Source of the DNA: Antilocapra americana
Taxonomy: Eukaryota; Chordata; Mammalia; Artiodactyla; Antilocapridae
Length of the DNA: 64,000 bases
Direction of reading: 5' to 3'
NCBI GenBank assembly: GCA_007570785.1
Contig: ML664731.1
Location: forward strand, 26,407 to 90,406
This document shows, piece by piece, positions 37,646-48,839 of the stretch (position 1 is its first letter; every line of letters begins with the position of its first letter). Both the position numbers and the translations under genes were made by a program. Under the pieces are notes generated by a model. That model was not told the DNA's origin. It searched no databases and worked only from the letters and a program-made list of their open reading frames with translations.

Positions 37646-38830
37646 GCTATGATAAGTTACTTCATGAGCCCTCTATTAGAGACAGAAATATCCTGTCCGT
37701 TCCATATAGTGATTTTCCCATTGGTTTGGAATGATTCAAGGAAAGTATTCTTGTTTAATACTTGATGGTACCATGAGTGAGCAAAAATGGCAGCTGGACG
37801 AAAACGAACCATAACCCAGTATTTGATGGAACTGAGAATATTGAGAAACAAGGATACAGACTGACCATTTGTAAATCTTGTATGTAGGCTCAGCTGGCAC
37901 TAAGTGCTGATAGACAGTATTATGGTTAATGCCCCTCAGTTTCCCTTTGTGGTAATATCTGTTGCCATTCTCATCCAACAAATTGGCCCATAATCAAGAC
38001 CTTGTCAAATCATGTAGCTTTGCCCACTAGCTACTGTGAAATATTCAGGGATGGGCATGAAGAGAATGAAATTTAATTCTAGGAATTTTGTTGAAACTAC
38101 TGGGAAATGGAAGGTAGGGGTGAGGATGATGCAGGGTTAGAGTTGCCAGAGGTCACCACAGAAAGAAGTAGCCTAATAATGAAGGAAAGAAATGACAGTG
38201 AGTCTCATATCTAGCCCCAGTGCCAGGTAGTACCCCCAAAGCAGTATTGTACTGTATTCTGTACAAGGTAAATTTTTTCTTAAACAAGTATTAGTTGCAT
38301 TTCTGTTATTTGAAACCAAAACATCTTGACACTCCCTCCCAAAAAATATATATCTAAATTTGAAGCTAGGTATGACCTTAGCATTCATATAAACTTGCAG
38401 CTATTTTTTTTTTCTATTAAGGGTCTTGGAAGCGTTAATCAAGGCAAACTTGTATAAGCCCAAATGTCTTTGAAATTTTATGATTTACTTTAATACAGCA
38501 TACATATTTTGCATTTCACACCATAATGTGGCTGTTGGGTATATTTGTCCTTTAATAATTAATATGAGTAATTTTATAAAGGCTTAATAATCAAATAAAA
38601 TTGAAATAGCATTATGTTGGAAGAAGAGCTTTAAATTTTCCTATTTTCCCATTAATCTAATTATTGCCTAAAGAATTGATGGTTTCAAAGTTTTTAAATG
38701 GCTTTGTATTTTTGTAATGCCTTTTTTGTTGTTGCTGTTAATTCTTTCTGTCCCCTAACTAATTACTTTGAGATACCACTCATTTTTTCCCCCATTCATG
38801 GTACTGTCATGAGCCCATTTTGGCATATAA
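37646..38830. other. Unique sequence
   Basis: No repeat or gene is recognised. The short overlapping minus-strand ORFs at 37657-37981 have no known motif. T/A-rich runs lie near 38405-38414. Confidence 0.5.
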
Positions 38831-38843
38831 TGTTCAATTAATT

Positions 38844-39051
38844 TGACGCTTAATATCTAACCATCTCATAATCTGCCATCCCCTTCTCCTTTTGCCTTCA
38901 ATCTTTCCCAATATTGGGTCTTTTCCAATGAGTTGGACTCAATGAACGTGAATCCGAGCAAATCCCTTGAGACAGTGAAGGACACGGGAGCCTGGTGTGC
39001 TACAGTCCATGGGATCGCAGAGTTAGACACGACTTAGTGACTGAACGACAA
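38844..39051 (+). mobile_element. BovB LINE 3' end with 5' inversion
   Basis: Two abutting BovB pieces in opposite orientation. 38844-38936 is antisense ('accatctcataatctgccat', 'caatctttcccaatattggg'). 38937-39051 is sense ('actcaatgaacgtgaatccg' through 'ttagacacgacttagtgact'). In consensus coordinates the inverted piece lies immediately upstream of the sense piece, which is the layout left by twin priming. Flanks TGTTCAATTAATTT (38830-38843) and TATTCAATTGATGT (39052-39065) resemble a decayed 14-bp duplication (11 of 14). Confidence 0.85.
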
Positions 39052-39065
39052 TATTCAATTGATGT

Positions 39066-42000
39066 TGTCTTTAAAGTTCAAGAATTTAGAATTTTCAATA
39101 AGTTGTATAAATTTAGAGGAAGTATATCTTCAGACAAGTTAGCATTAACAACCTTTCTTTATACATTTTTGTTAAGTATATGGTCAGGTAGGCTAGTAGG
39201 AAGACAGTGTAATATTATGAAACTATTTTGGTTGTTCTTTCCTTCTCTTACATTGTATGCCAGTAACTATTGTTTGATTCCTGTAGATGATGAAAGCATC
39301 CATTACACAAAATCTCATTATCTTTCTGTGTGAATAGTTCTCATTTTAAATACATTAGACACTCAGTGTCATAAGTTCTACAACAGGGAGGCATTTGCTA
39401 GTAGTCATAATAATATTTTACATTAGTAATCATTATTAAGACTGAGGCTCAGGGAATATCCATTATGATTATTCTGCAAATTTGGATAATCTCCATCTCA
39501 CCCCCAACTGAATAACCATGTGTTTTTTGACACATATTTAAAAATCAGCATGTAACATATTAAATGGTAGTCATGCTTCTAAAGGGTCAGAAAGCCAGTG
39601 GTTGTACCAGTGACCGTGGAAAGGGCTTAACACAAAATAGAAATCAATCAGAAGAGTTGATTAATGAAAACTCAATAAAAAAAGAGACACTAACAGAAAT
39701 AAATACTCAAGCAAATATATGTATGTATGTATATATATATAAAACAAGAAAGCTACATCTACAGGCATGAGATATTACTACTTGTTTAATGATTCCATCC
39801 TAATTGTACAAGGTTGGTTTAGGCATTTATCTGTAGCATTTTAATTTTATGGACTCAATATCAAGGACACAAAATTATGAATATGTATTTATGCATTTAT
39901 GCACATTAGGTACTTTAACCCTGTTGCTAGTAAATATCTGTTTATGTTATTACTCTTATGCTGATTCTCATCAAACTATCTGCTAATTATGTACTTGTCT
40001 TTCTTTGTCACAGTGCATGCAGGAAAATAATGCACTGGTTCTATAAATGCAAGTATTTTGATTCTCATGATAGTTCTCTTGCCCGCATAAACCTATGCAT
40101 TTTCGTGATGCTTTTAGTTATCAGTGTTGGAAACATCATAGTTGACCCGTGGAGGAATCATTGAAATGTGTTTACCAGTCAAGTTTGTGAGCATGGTAAG
40201 GTGAGGCTAGCATTTGGGCTACACTTAATTTATCAAAATTAATCCACTTGCACTGTATCTGGAAAGTTTTCTGCTGGTAATTCCACAACCTTGCTGATTG
40301 TAGTCTACCAAGTGTCTATATTAAAAAATGAAAAACAAAACAAACATGTAAACTCAGTAGAGTAAGATAATTTGTTGTCCTTGGCCAAAAATTGTTTTAA
40401 TAAATAACAAATCTATGATGCCTGTGAGAACAGTACCCCCATATATATGCCATCAATGTGCAGAATACAACTTTAAAAAATTTGTAGTGGTCATGTGATT
40501 CTCTCCTGCCCTCCCTACTTCCTGGACTCTGAGTTCCTAGATATAACAAACTTACACTGATCTGTTGTATGTTTGAAGCAATTAAGAGTGCTTGCATATA
40601 GAATTACTTAATATATAAATAAATTCATTAAGGCAAATTAAAAGTGAAAAGCACTATGGGTATGTGAATTCAAGAAGAAAATTTAACTTCAAAGGTGAAT
40701 ATTTCTTTTGCATACTTTGATCCTTACTAAGATAACATCTAAAATGAATGACCCTGTTTTTAACTTACTAGTATCTCTCTTAAACTACAAGATAGGTTTG
40801 TTTCAATGAAGGTTATTCTTTATTTCTTTCATGCTATACCTGCAGAACTTGGCTTTTTTTCTGTATCTGTACTTCTTTCTCCTTTCCTATAACTTCAAGC
40901 CGGGAGTGATGGAGAAACTATTAATTAATTCCCTTTAGACACAGCAATAAACTGGCAAACTTCTATTGCTTTTGAAAGAGATTTGTTTGCATTTTTCTCT
41001 TCTTGTACTTAAAGTGATCCTCTGTTTGCTAAGGTACAACTGAAGAATACTGTTTGAAAATTGTTTTCGGGTACTTGTATAATATGGATCATAGCCAGTT
41101 CTATCTTTTGTGCTTATTAATCGATTTTTTCAAGTTGTTTTCCTTTGAAATCTCTATGAAAATCTTTTTTCTTCTTAATATTTACATTTTAAAAGTTTTC
41201 TTTATGCATCATGATAGTTAGCTGAACCCTCGAAATATAATAGTGTTTTTTAATCTGGTTTGAAAAGAAAGCTTGGCTTGTGATGCCTTAATGAGGGTGC
41301 GTTTTGACGCTTTAGCTATTATTCAGTGTCCTTGTGCTGACATTTCTTCATGTTTTACAGATGATTCAAAATAATGCATTATTTCTGTGCTGTAGTTTTA
41401 CAAGAGCAAGATTTTACTGCATCATTCAAATGCAGTGTTTAGCCTCATTCAGGTGCAGAGAAACTGCTCTGAGTCCTGCTGTCTCAACAATGTAGTCACA
41501 ACCCATTCAAATACTGCAGGATCTGTAGTTCTGTTTTATTTTTGGCCTTGTGTGATATATCATTCTTATAAGTTTTCTCTTATCAAGAAAAGTTTTAAGT
41601 TTTATCTATTTAAAATTTCTGAATTAATCCCTTATTTACATTATATTTGCATTATACTTTCATATATTTGAAAGTGCTTTGATGAGAATTTTATGACATG
41701 TTAAATGCAAGTCATGCTACTAGAGAAAGGGAAGAATTTGAAACTTCAGAATATGAAAATCAGATGTAAGATTACTCATCTAGGAGAAGGAGGAACTAAC
41801 CGTCTGATACGAAGCATGCACAATCCTGTCTTTGGCTTTAGTTCAGCCCATCTTGACATCGAAGAGCCTTGCTAGTGAAAGATGAAAATGGAATTTGTTT
41901 GATATAATAAAAATGATAAAAATTGGATGGATACCAGTGTCATGTTTCCAAACGATTAACCTAAATAATTTTTCCTTGCAGAAATACTCTTGAAGCAAAG

Positions 42001-42740
42001 GAACAAAGAACAAAATAAATGTAAATAATTCTTTAAGTGTTTTCTTTTTGCATTTACAGGGAGAATCTTGCCCTCTTTCTAGGGACTTTGCGTGGGTGTT
42101 AAACGTTGCTATGTATGGCTGTTGAAATAGTAGCACCAAGAAATTTGGTTAAGCTCATGAATGACTGTTTAGAGATATCCTTTCAGAACTTCATATTTTG
42201 TGCCAGACTGTGTTCCAAATCTATGACACTAGTCAAAACAAAAATTGAAGCCATGATAAAAATAGTCTTGAAGGTCTTATGTCTAGCCCAAACAACAGTT
42301 TCTTGCTTTAGCTCCTGTAGTAAAGATGTCTTACCACACCACAACAGCAGCTTTGCAATGCATAGCTATGATTCCCAAGTAGACATTTTTTCAAGACTTC
42401 TTGCATGAATGGACTTTCAAATCTTTCCTCATGTTGTAAGGTATGCATGGATGGAATTCCCTACAGATCTTTCCACCCTCATATGGCAAAACTGTAGTCA
42501 TTCCTCAAGATATGTGTTAAAATAAACTAATGAGATGTAAATTTGAACCCATACTTTCCAAGACTGAATATATTATACAGTCTTGAATTTATCCATCTTG
42601 TGTGTCTATACATTATAATATAAATACATAATGTCTTAAGTTAAAACCCATTTAGTTAACTTGGGATACTTTAACAGGCTGAATTCAAAGGCAACCAGAT
42701 ATAAGGAAAGCTCCTGCCAATAGAAATCTTAAAAACACAT
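39066..42740. other. Repeat-poor unique sequence
   Basis: This is the longest stretch without a recognisable transposon, about 3.7 kb. It contains one short (TATG/TA)n run at 39718-39741. ORFs of 60-112 codons are scattered on both strands without domain or splice-site support. The segments 40890-41000 and 41280-41540 have the mixed composition of possible conserved non-coding DNA. Confidence 0.5.
39718..39741. repeat. (TATG)n/(TA)n microsatellite
   Basis: 'atatgtatgtatgtatatat' continuing in TA units: a short compound simple repeat. Confidence 0.85.
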
Positions 42741-42744
42741 AAAT

Positions 42745-43335
42745 TGGATAGGGAGTGGAATCAAGATGGTGAACTAAGAACTTCAACTCACTTCATCCTA
42801 TGAATACATCAGATCTTCAACTACACAGCAACTGTCATTGAGAAGGACCTATAGACTAGCAGAACAGCTCTTCTATAGCCAAGACTTTAAAGACAGAACA
42901 ACAAAGAACCTAGCAGAAAGAGAAGTGATCTAATTGGGAACTACACCCCTAATGGGTGACCCAGAAGAACAGAGGAATATCATTGGCTTGGGCATTCTCA
43001 CTAAGGAGTGAGTGGTACAAATCCCATATAAGTCACCCCATCCCTGGGGTCTGACACTAGAAAGATAAGTCCCCTTAGATGGTTTGAAAACCAGTAGGTC
43101 TTACAGAGGGCTGTAAGAAACAGATTTCACTGTTGAAGAGCACACACACAGACTTGCTTGCTCCCAGTTCCAGCACAAAGGCACCAAACTGAAAACTACT
43201 GATGTTTTGACCACCCTGCCAGGACCACCCCCGGCATGCATCCCATTTCACAGTGGACTCCTGTTCCAGCCTTTTCTGTTTCAGCATTACTCCCAGCTAA
43301 GGTGAAAACCACTACTGCCAATGCACAAAGAAAAT
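42745..43335 (+). mobile_element. L1 5' UTR
   Basis: 'agtggaatcaagatggtgaa' followed by 'ctaagaacttcaactcactt' is the typical start of an artiodactyl L1 5' UTR (aatcaagatggcggac in consensus). Further typical phrases are 'cagacttgcttgctcccagt' and 'tccagcacaaaggcaccaaa'. L1 5' UTRs carry the internal RNA polymerase II promoter. It joins an L1 3' end at about 43335 without ORF1 or ORF2 between. Confidence 0.65.
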
Positions 43336-43339
43336 TAAA

Positions 43340-43895
43340 ATGCCAATTTGAAAACATATATGTACCTCAGTGTTTATAGGGGCATCGTTTACAATTGCCA
43401 AGATATAAAAATAACCTGTCTCCATCAACAAATTAATGGGTAAAGAAGGTGTGGTATATATAAATACACAATACAATATGATAAAACCATAACAAATAAT
43501 GAAATATTGCCATTTTTGACATGATGGAAGAATCTAGTGTGTATTATGCTTAGTGAAATAAGTCAGACAGAGAAAGACAGATACTGGTATGTTTTCAATT
43601 ATATGTGAAATACAGAAAATAAAATGAATGAATATAACAAAAAAGAAACATATACAGAGAACAAATTAGTGGTAACTAATGAGGAATGGGTAAGAAAGGT
43701 TAAGGGCATTAAGGGGTACAAACAACTAAGTATAATAGATTCAAGGATGTAACAGAGAGCAGAGAGAATATAGACAATATTTATAGTGACTTTATATGGA
43801 GTATAATCCATAAAATATTAATACTATGTTGTACAGCTGGCACAAATAGAATAATGTACATTAACTATACAACATTACAAACATAAAAAACCCCA
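43340..43895 (+). mobile_element. L1 3' end
   Basis: Sense ORF2 terminus and 3' UTR. 'ggggcatcgtttacaattgc', 'ccatcaacaaattaatgggt', 'taaagaaggtgtggtatata', 'aagtcagacagagaaagaca' and 'tgttgtacagctggcacaaa' are in L1 order. It ends near 'gtacattaactatacaac'. The short 70-codon ORF on the other strand is a shadow. Confidence 0.8.
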
Positions 43896-43929
43896 CATAA
43901 TTTCAAATTAACTAATTTAACTCTATAGA

Positions 43930-45095
43930 ATAAAATCTACTCTGGTGTCTCCTAACAGTGCTTAAAAGTAAGCATCAAAAGATCAAGCTTAACTGCAAAG
44001 AAATCAACTTACTGTTGTAGGGGAAAAAAATCTCTATTAAGAAAACATCAGAAAAATTTAGGTGCTCAGGAACTTAGCATCATAAGTACAAGAATACAAT
44101 GAAAACATTACTAAATATGTGAAGAATCCAGAAAATGTCACCAATAGCTAGGAATAGAGTGACTCAACAGAAATGGATTGAGAAATGACAAAGACAATAG
44201 AGTCAGCAGAAAAAAATGTCAACCAGTTATTAGAATCTTAACTCTGAACCTCACCAGAAGGCAATTCTTAGATATATCTCTTAGTGCCTGGCTTAATCCT
44301 GGTTGTTAGGGACTTAGTGTTCTTTTTCTGTGTTTATACCCTGCAAGCATGAATTGTGGGAAAAATTAGAGTATGTCTGTAAATATTGTGCATAGTAGAC
44401 TTCAGGATAAAGAGTATTTATATATACCAGAGACAGACATTTGGTAATGATAATGGAGTCAGTTCATAGTTGGAGATGTGAACACTTCTCATCCTGCAAT
44501 TGATAAAACAATTAGACAATCAGTAGAAGACTTGAAAATATTATATCAACAGTTTGTAAACCTAATCAACAGAAATAAATCACTATTATGCAACAAACTG
44601 ATAATACACATATTTTTCATGTTCACAAAAAGGTACCATATATTATTTCATAAAATGAGATAATACATTTAAAAGAGTTAAATCGTCTATTCTCTGGCCA
44701 TAACAGAATTAAATTAGTTATCACTTTTAAAACAGACACTTGAAAAATCCCCAATTATCTGAGGATTAAGGAACATACTTCCAAATAACTGAAAGGAGAA
44801 ATCAAATAGTATTTCAAGATTAATGATAATGAAAACATAACATTAAAATTTCTATAAAAATGTTAGCAAATTAAATCTTAAGTAATAAGTATAAGGATGG
44901 GAATATTAAAGAGCAGAAATCAATGGAATAGAAAATGGAAAAACAGACGAACAAAACCAAAGGGCACGTCTTTTAAAATATTTAAAGTTGATAACCCTGT
45001 ATTGTCAAAATACAGACCAAGAAAAAAAAAAGAAAACATACCAATATAAGGAAATATAGAGCAACATAATAGTAAAACCATCAAACAATAAGCTA
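43930..45095 (+). mobile_element. L1M LINE, ORF1/ORF2 remnant
   Basis: The clearest part is 44465-45095, sense ORF2 endonuclease into early RT: 'catagttggagatgtgaaca', 'gtagaagacttgaaaatatt', 'tctctggccataacagaatt', 'gagcagaaatcaatggaata' and 'gaccaagaaaaaaaaaagaa'. The upstream part (43930-44460) looks like a degraded 5'/ORF1 region, but the fit is weak. Deletions are common and no frame survives. Confidence 0.6.
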
Positions 45096-45384
45096 CATAT
45101 ACAGCAGAACTAGGTAGTGAGTCCTAATGTAAGTCTAACATATAAGCAGATGGAGACAAACCAGTAAGATCTAAAGTTCCACATTGTATTAATTCTATGT
45201 GGGAAGAAGAAGGAATGAACTGAAAAAGTATCTGAGATCCAAGAACAGAAGAACCATGGAATAATCAGAAAGTACTTCCCAGAGAGTAGGTTTCTTCAAT
45301 CTGAGTACAACAGCTGAAACCTAGAGGGGTTTTACCCTTTTTAATACTGGGTAATTTTAAGTGACCTCATGTTAGAAAGACTGA

Positions 45385-45757
45385 GTAAGCCCTCCTGCCA
45401 AAAAATTTCATGTGTTGAAGTCTTAATCCTTAATATCTGAGGATGTGACTGTATCTGGAGAGAAGAGCTTTAAAGGGGTAATTAAGTTAGAATGAAGTTA
45501 TATGAGTGAGCCCTAATACAGTCTGATCATTGTCCTCATAAGAAAAGGATATTAGAACACAGAGGACCCAGACCAAGGAATGGCCATGTGTGGACATAGG
45601 GACTGCCAGCCATCTGAAAGCCAAGGAGGGAGGCCCCAGAAGCAGCCAGACCTACTGACATGTTGATCTTGGACTTCTAGCCTTCAAACTGAGAAATAAA
45701 CTTCTGTTATTTAAGCTACTCATATTTATGGTATTTTGTTATAAGTAACAGATAAGA
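45385..45757 (+). mobile_element. MaLR LTR (MLT1A-type), solo
   Basis: Near-complete LTR of the ERVL-MaLR class. 'tcatgtgttgaagtcttaat', 'gaggatgtgactgtatctgg', 'tttaaaggggtaattaagtt', 'gccagccatctgaaagccaa', 'atcttggacttctagccttc' and 'ctcatatttatggtattttg' all follow MLT1A order. 'gaaataaacttctgttattt' carries the AATAAA-type polyadenylation signal. No internal retroviral region is attached, so it is a solo LTR. Confidence 0.85.
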
Positions 45758-46125
45758 ATGCTCAGGGATATTAAGAAGCTTTCCTGAAACACACGTGATT
45801 CCAAAAGTTCAGGAAAACAAACTTTACCTAAGAATCAGCAATAGAAATAGGCCAAAATTAAGTCCTATACAAAATCATAAAGAAACAGAGAACAAGTTGC
45901 AGAGTAACATTCTTATTGATGGTGAAACGGGCCAGAAATGTGTCCTTAGAAAACTGACCTGTAACAATTAAATTACAAAGAACACAAGAGCAAATGAAGA
46001 TGACAGGTGATACCTCAAGATAAATAGAAGATTAAATATGTGGAGGACAAAAACTGAAAAATCAGAAGTAAATACAGTGTAAAATATGTAGCAATCCTTG
46101 AAGAAGAACCAAAGTAAAGACACAG

Positions 46126-46334
46126 TAAAAGTGAAAGGGATAGTCACTCAGTAATGTTTGAGCTGACTATAATGATAGCCCTCCAGGTTCTTCTGTCCAT
46201 GCAATTCTCCAGGCAAGAATACTGAAATGGGTTATCATTTCCTTTTCCCAGGGATCTTCCCAACCCAGGGATCGAACCTGGGTCTCCCTCATTGCAGGCA
46301 GATTCTTTACCATCTAAGCTACCAGGGAAGCCTT
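46126..46334 (-). mobile_element. Bov-tA SINE
   Basis: Antisense SINE with a degraded BovA 3' end ('agtgaaagggatagtcactc'), a good body ('ctccaggcaagaatactgaa') and an intact tRNA-Glu head ('gaacctgggtctccctcatt' to 'catctaagctaccagggaag'). Confidence 0.92.
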
Positions 46335-46619
46335 GTGGAAACAGAATAAATATAGTAAAAATCTGCAATTCAAGAAAATTTTCTGAAAATTAAATAGTCA
46401 CACACATGCACACAAGACTATCTATTGAAATAAATGTCATCTGCCTGAGATAATTGATCAAGAGGTACCACAACCAACACATATTCTAGAACAGTTACTG
46501 GATTATTTTTTAAGGATGCTGCTCTGGGAATATATACCTACCTTTCCCTATAGTTTAGTTTCTAATATTGAAGCAATGCTTATGTCTTAGTCTTCAAGGA
46601 TATGCCATAGTCAGGTAAG

Positions 46620-46740
46620 ACATTATCAATAGGGAAAACTGGTTGGAATTTATATGAGAATGTTCTGTACTGTATTTGCCATTTACTGTAAATCTAAAAT
46701 TATTTCAAAATACTTAAAAAACTTAAGATAAATTTTTATT
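46620..46740 (+). mobile_element. L1M 3' UTR end
   Basis: 'gggaaaactggttggaattt', then 'atgagaatgttctgtactgt' and 'actgtaaatctaaaattatt' match the end of old L1M 3' UTRs, followed by an A-rich tail. Confidence 0.6.
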
Positions 46741-47299
46741 TAATAGTAAAAGTCTAAATTCTTCCCAACATCAGGAAATAACCACTATTATTTAACTTTG
46801 TGCTATAGATTCTATCACAAGCAAAGAAAGAGAAATACAAGGTATCCAAATTGGGTAGGAAAAAGTAAAACTCAACTTTATTCACCAGCACATCTACATT
46901 TAGAAAATATGCTGCTGCTGCTGCTGCTAATAAAGGAAGCTACAAACCAAAACTAACAAAAGAAAATCCCAATACTGTTGGAACTTTAAAGATCTCAAAA
47001 GGTCAGATATATTCAAGGACTCACAAAACTCCATGGAGTTTCTTCATGTTAGGCTTTTACCAAAATGCATATATTTTAGGGCAGAGAACATGTGTAAGCA
47101 AGCACAAGAAACACACACAGACTTTGTCTCTGACTGAACCATCTACAGCTGTTTGATAAATACTAGTCTTAGATGAAGTTGAGGCAGATGATCTCAGTGG
47201 TGATTGTTATGCATCTCTGGTCATGTTGTCGAGATCAGCTGTCTAGCCAGCTATGTCCATTTAAAACTGCCGATAAATGAAGTGATATCCTATCAGTGT
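46741..47299. other. Unique sequence with CTG tract
   Basis: No gene is recognised. (CTG)5-6 lies at 46911-46928. The sequence 'ctgctgctgctgctaa' equals the antisense tail of a Bov-A2 SINE, but no SINE body follows. Confidence 0.55.
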
Positions 47300-47414
47300 G
47301 GTGGTGGTGTTACTCAGTTGCCCAGTTGTGTCCAACTCTTTGCAACCTCATGGACTACAGCACGCCAGGCCTCCCTGTCTTTTACCCTGGTGGCTCAGAT
47401 GGTAAAGAATCCTA
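47300..47414. mobile_element. Chimeric BovB 3' end / Bov-tA head
   Basis: 47300-47377 is antisense BovB 3' end ('cagttgcccagttgtgtcca' to 'gcacgccaggcctccctgtc'). It is joined directly to a sense Bov-tA head at about 47384-47412 ('ccctggtggctcagatggta' then 'aagaatcc'). Neither element continues beyond the junction. This is either a deletion between two oppositely oriented elements or a template-switched insertion. Confidence 0.8.
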
Positions 47415-47504
47415 CCAGTAGACAGAGACAATTAAAAATTTAAAATATGAACCTTAAAGATGTATTTGACAAAAGATGAATGAAATGATTCCAAACATGT
47501 TTAG

Positions 47505-47745
47505 TGTAAGCATATCTAATCTATGAATAAGTAGAGCAGTTATTGCCTCTATGAGTATGGGTAGTCATTGACTGGGAAGAAGCACAAGGGATCTTTCTGG
47601 GTTGATGAAAATACTCTGTTTCTTGATTTGGGTGTGGGTTACCTGAGTCTTAACATTTGGTGAAAATCATCCAACCTTACAGTTCAGATCTGTGTGTTTC
47701 ACTGTGTAAATTATACCTCAACCAAAAGAGAAGGCAAAAAGGATT
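47505..47745 (+). mobile_element. L1M 3' UTR end
   Basis: 'gatctttctgggttgatgaa', 'tctgtttcttgatttgggtg', 'catttggtgaaaatcatcca' and 'gtaaattatacctcaaccaa' match the 3' UTR of old L1M elements in order, ending in an A-rich tail. Confidence 0.72.
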
Positions 47746-48514
47746 GTGAACAGAGATGCTAAGGCAGTGGTTTGCTTAAAGTTTTTTTTAACTACAATGA
47801 ACCTAGCTTTGTGCTTAGTTCTGTTGTTTCAAATTTCAGATCAGTGAAAACAAAAGCAATTCATTATTAAAGATTGCAGGACCTCCTGCAGCTAGGTGAA
47901 CTGCTCAGAGATAGAAAATACAGTGTGAAAGGATACTGTATTCTGCCTAAAGTGTTGTAGGCAAAATTCTAAGATGCTCTTAAAAATCCTTGTTACCTGT
48001 TGTATACACTCCACAAAAGTCCCTCCCCTTGCGTGGGGGTAGGACTTAGGAACATGTTCACATTGTATGATGAAAGTGAAGAAATTTTGCAAGTTTCATT
48101 CAGGTTTCTGTCAGTTTCTTCTAAGTTAAATAAAAGGAAGTGATTAATCTGGTATGTCTGATCTAATTATGTGATTTTTCTAAAACAGGGTCAGGCAATC
48201 TTTGAAGTTAGAAGTGTGAAGAGCCAAAGATTCCCTTTGTTGTTGACTTTGAAGGAGCAAGTTGTCTGAATCACAGCTACTAGGAAATTATTCTTAACAG
48301 CCTGGAAGAGTTTAGGGGGAATACTTTTCTAGTCCAGCTTCCAGATTAGAATGCAATCTAACACTTTGATTTCTTCCTTGTGGGACCCTGAATGGAGAAA
48401 CCAGCTGAGACATGCCTATATCTCTGACATCTAGAAACTGTAATAGATTTCATTTACTTCTAGCCACTAAAATTGTAGTAATCTGTGACCCAGCAATAGA
48501 AAACAAATAGAACA
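47746..48514. other. Unique sequence
   Basis: No gene or repeat is recognised. The ORF on the minus strand at 47892-48092 is unsupported. Confidence 0.5.
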
Positions 48515-48516
48515 CA

Positions 48517-48720
48517 AATTGGAAAAGATCCTGATGCTGAGCAAGATTGAAGGCAGGAGGATGACGGGACAACAGAGGATGAGATGGGTGGGTGGTGTCA
48601 CCGACTTGATGGACAAGAGTTTGAGGAATCTCTGGAAATTGGTATTGGACAGGGAAGCCTGACATGCTGCAGTCCATGGGGTCACAAAGAGTCGGACACG
48701 ACTGCACAACTGAACTGAAT
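48517..48720 (+). mobile_element. BovB LINE 3' end
   Basis: Sense, the last ~200 bp only. 'aattggaaaagatcctgatg' leads through 'gacaacagaggatgagatgg' to 'gagtcggacacgactgcaca' and 'actgaactgaa'. It is 5'-truncated. Confidence 0.93.
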
Positions 48721-48817
48721 GCAAATCACTTGTACATTTGTTGGAAACATTATCAGTTAAATTCAAAATTGGCTTCCAAATTTTTAAATAATTTATACAG
48801 AAATAATAATTTTGTAA

Positions 48818-48839
48818 CCTAACCCTAACCCTAGCCCTA
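48818..48839. repeat. Interstitial telomere-like (CCCTAA)n tract
   Basis: 'cctaaccctaaccctagccc': three CCCTAA-frame units plus one variant (CCCTAG). It is embedded in AT-rich unique DNA about 100 bp after a BovB end. Confidence 0.9.

Noticed and set aside
48818..48839. Chromosome end or telomere fusion
   Set aside because: Only three to four units, with unique AT-rich DNA on both sides.
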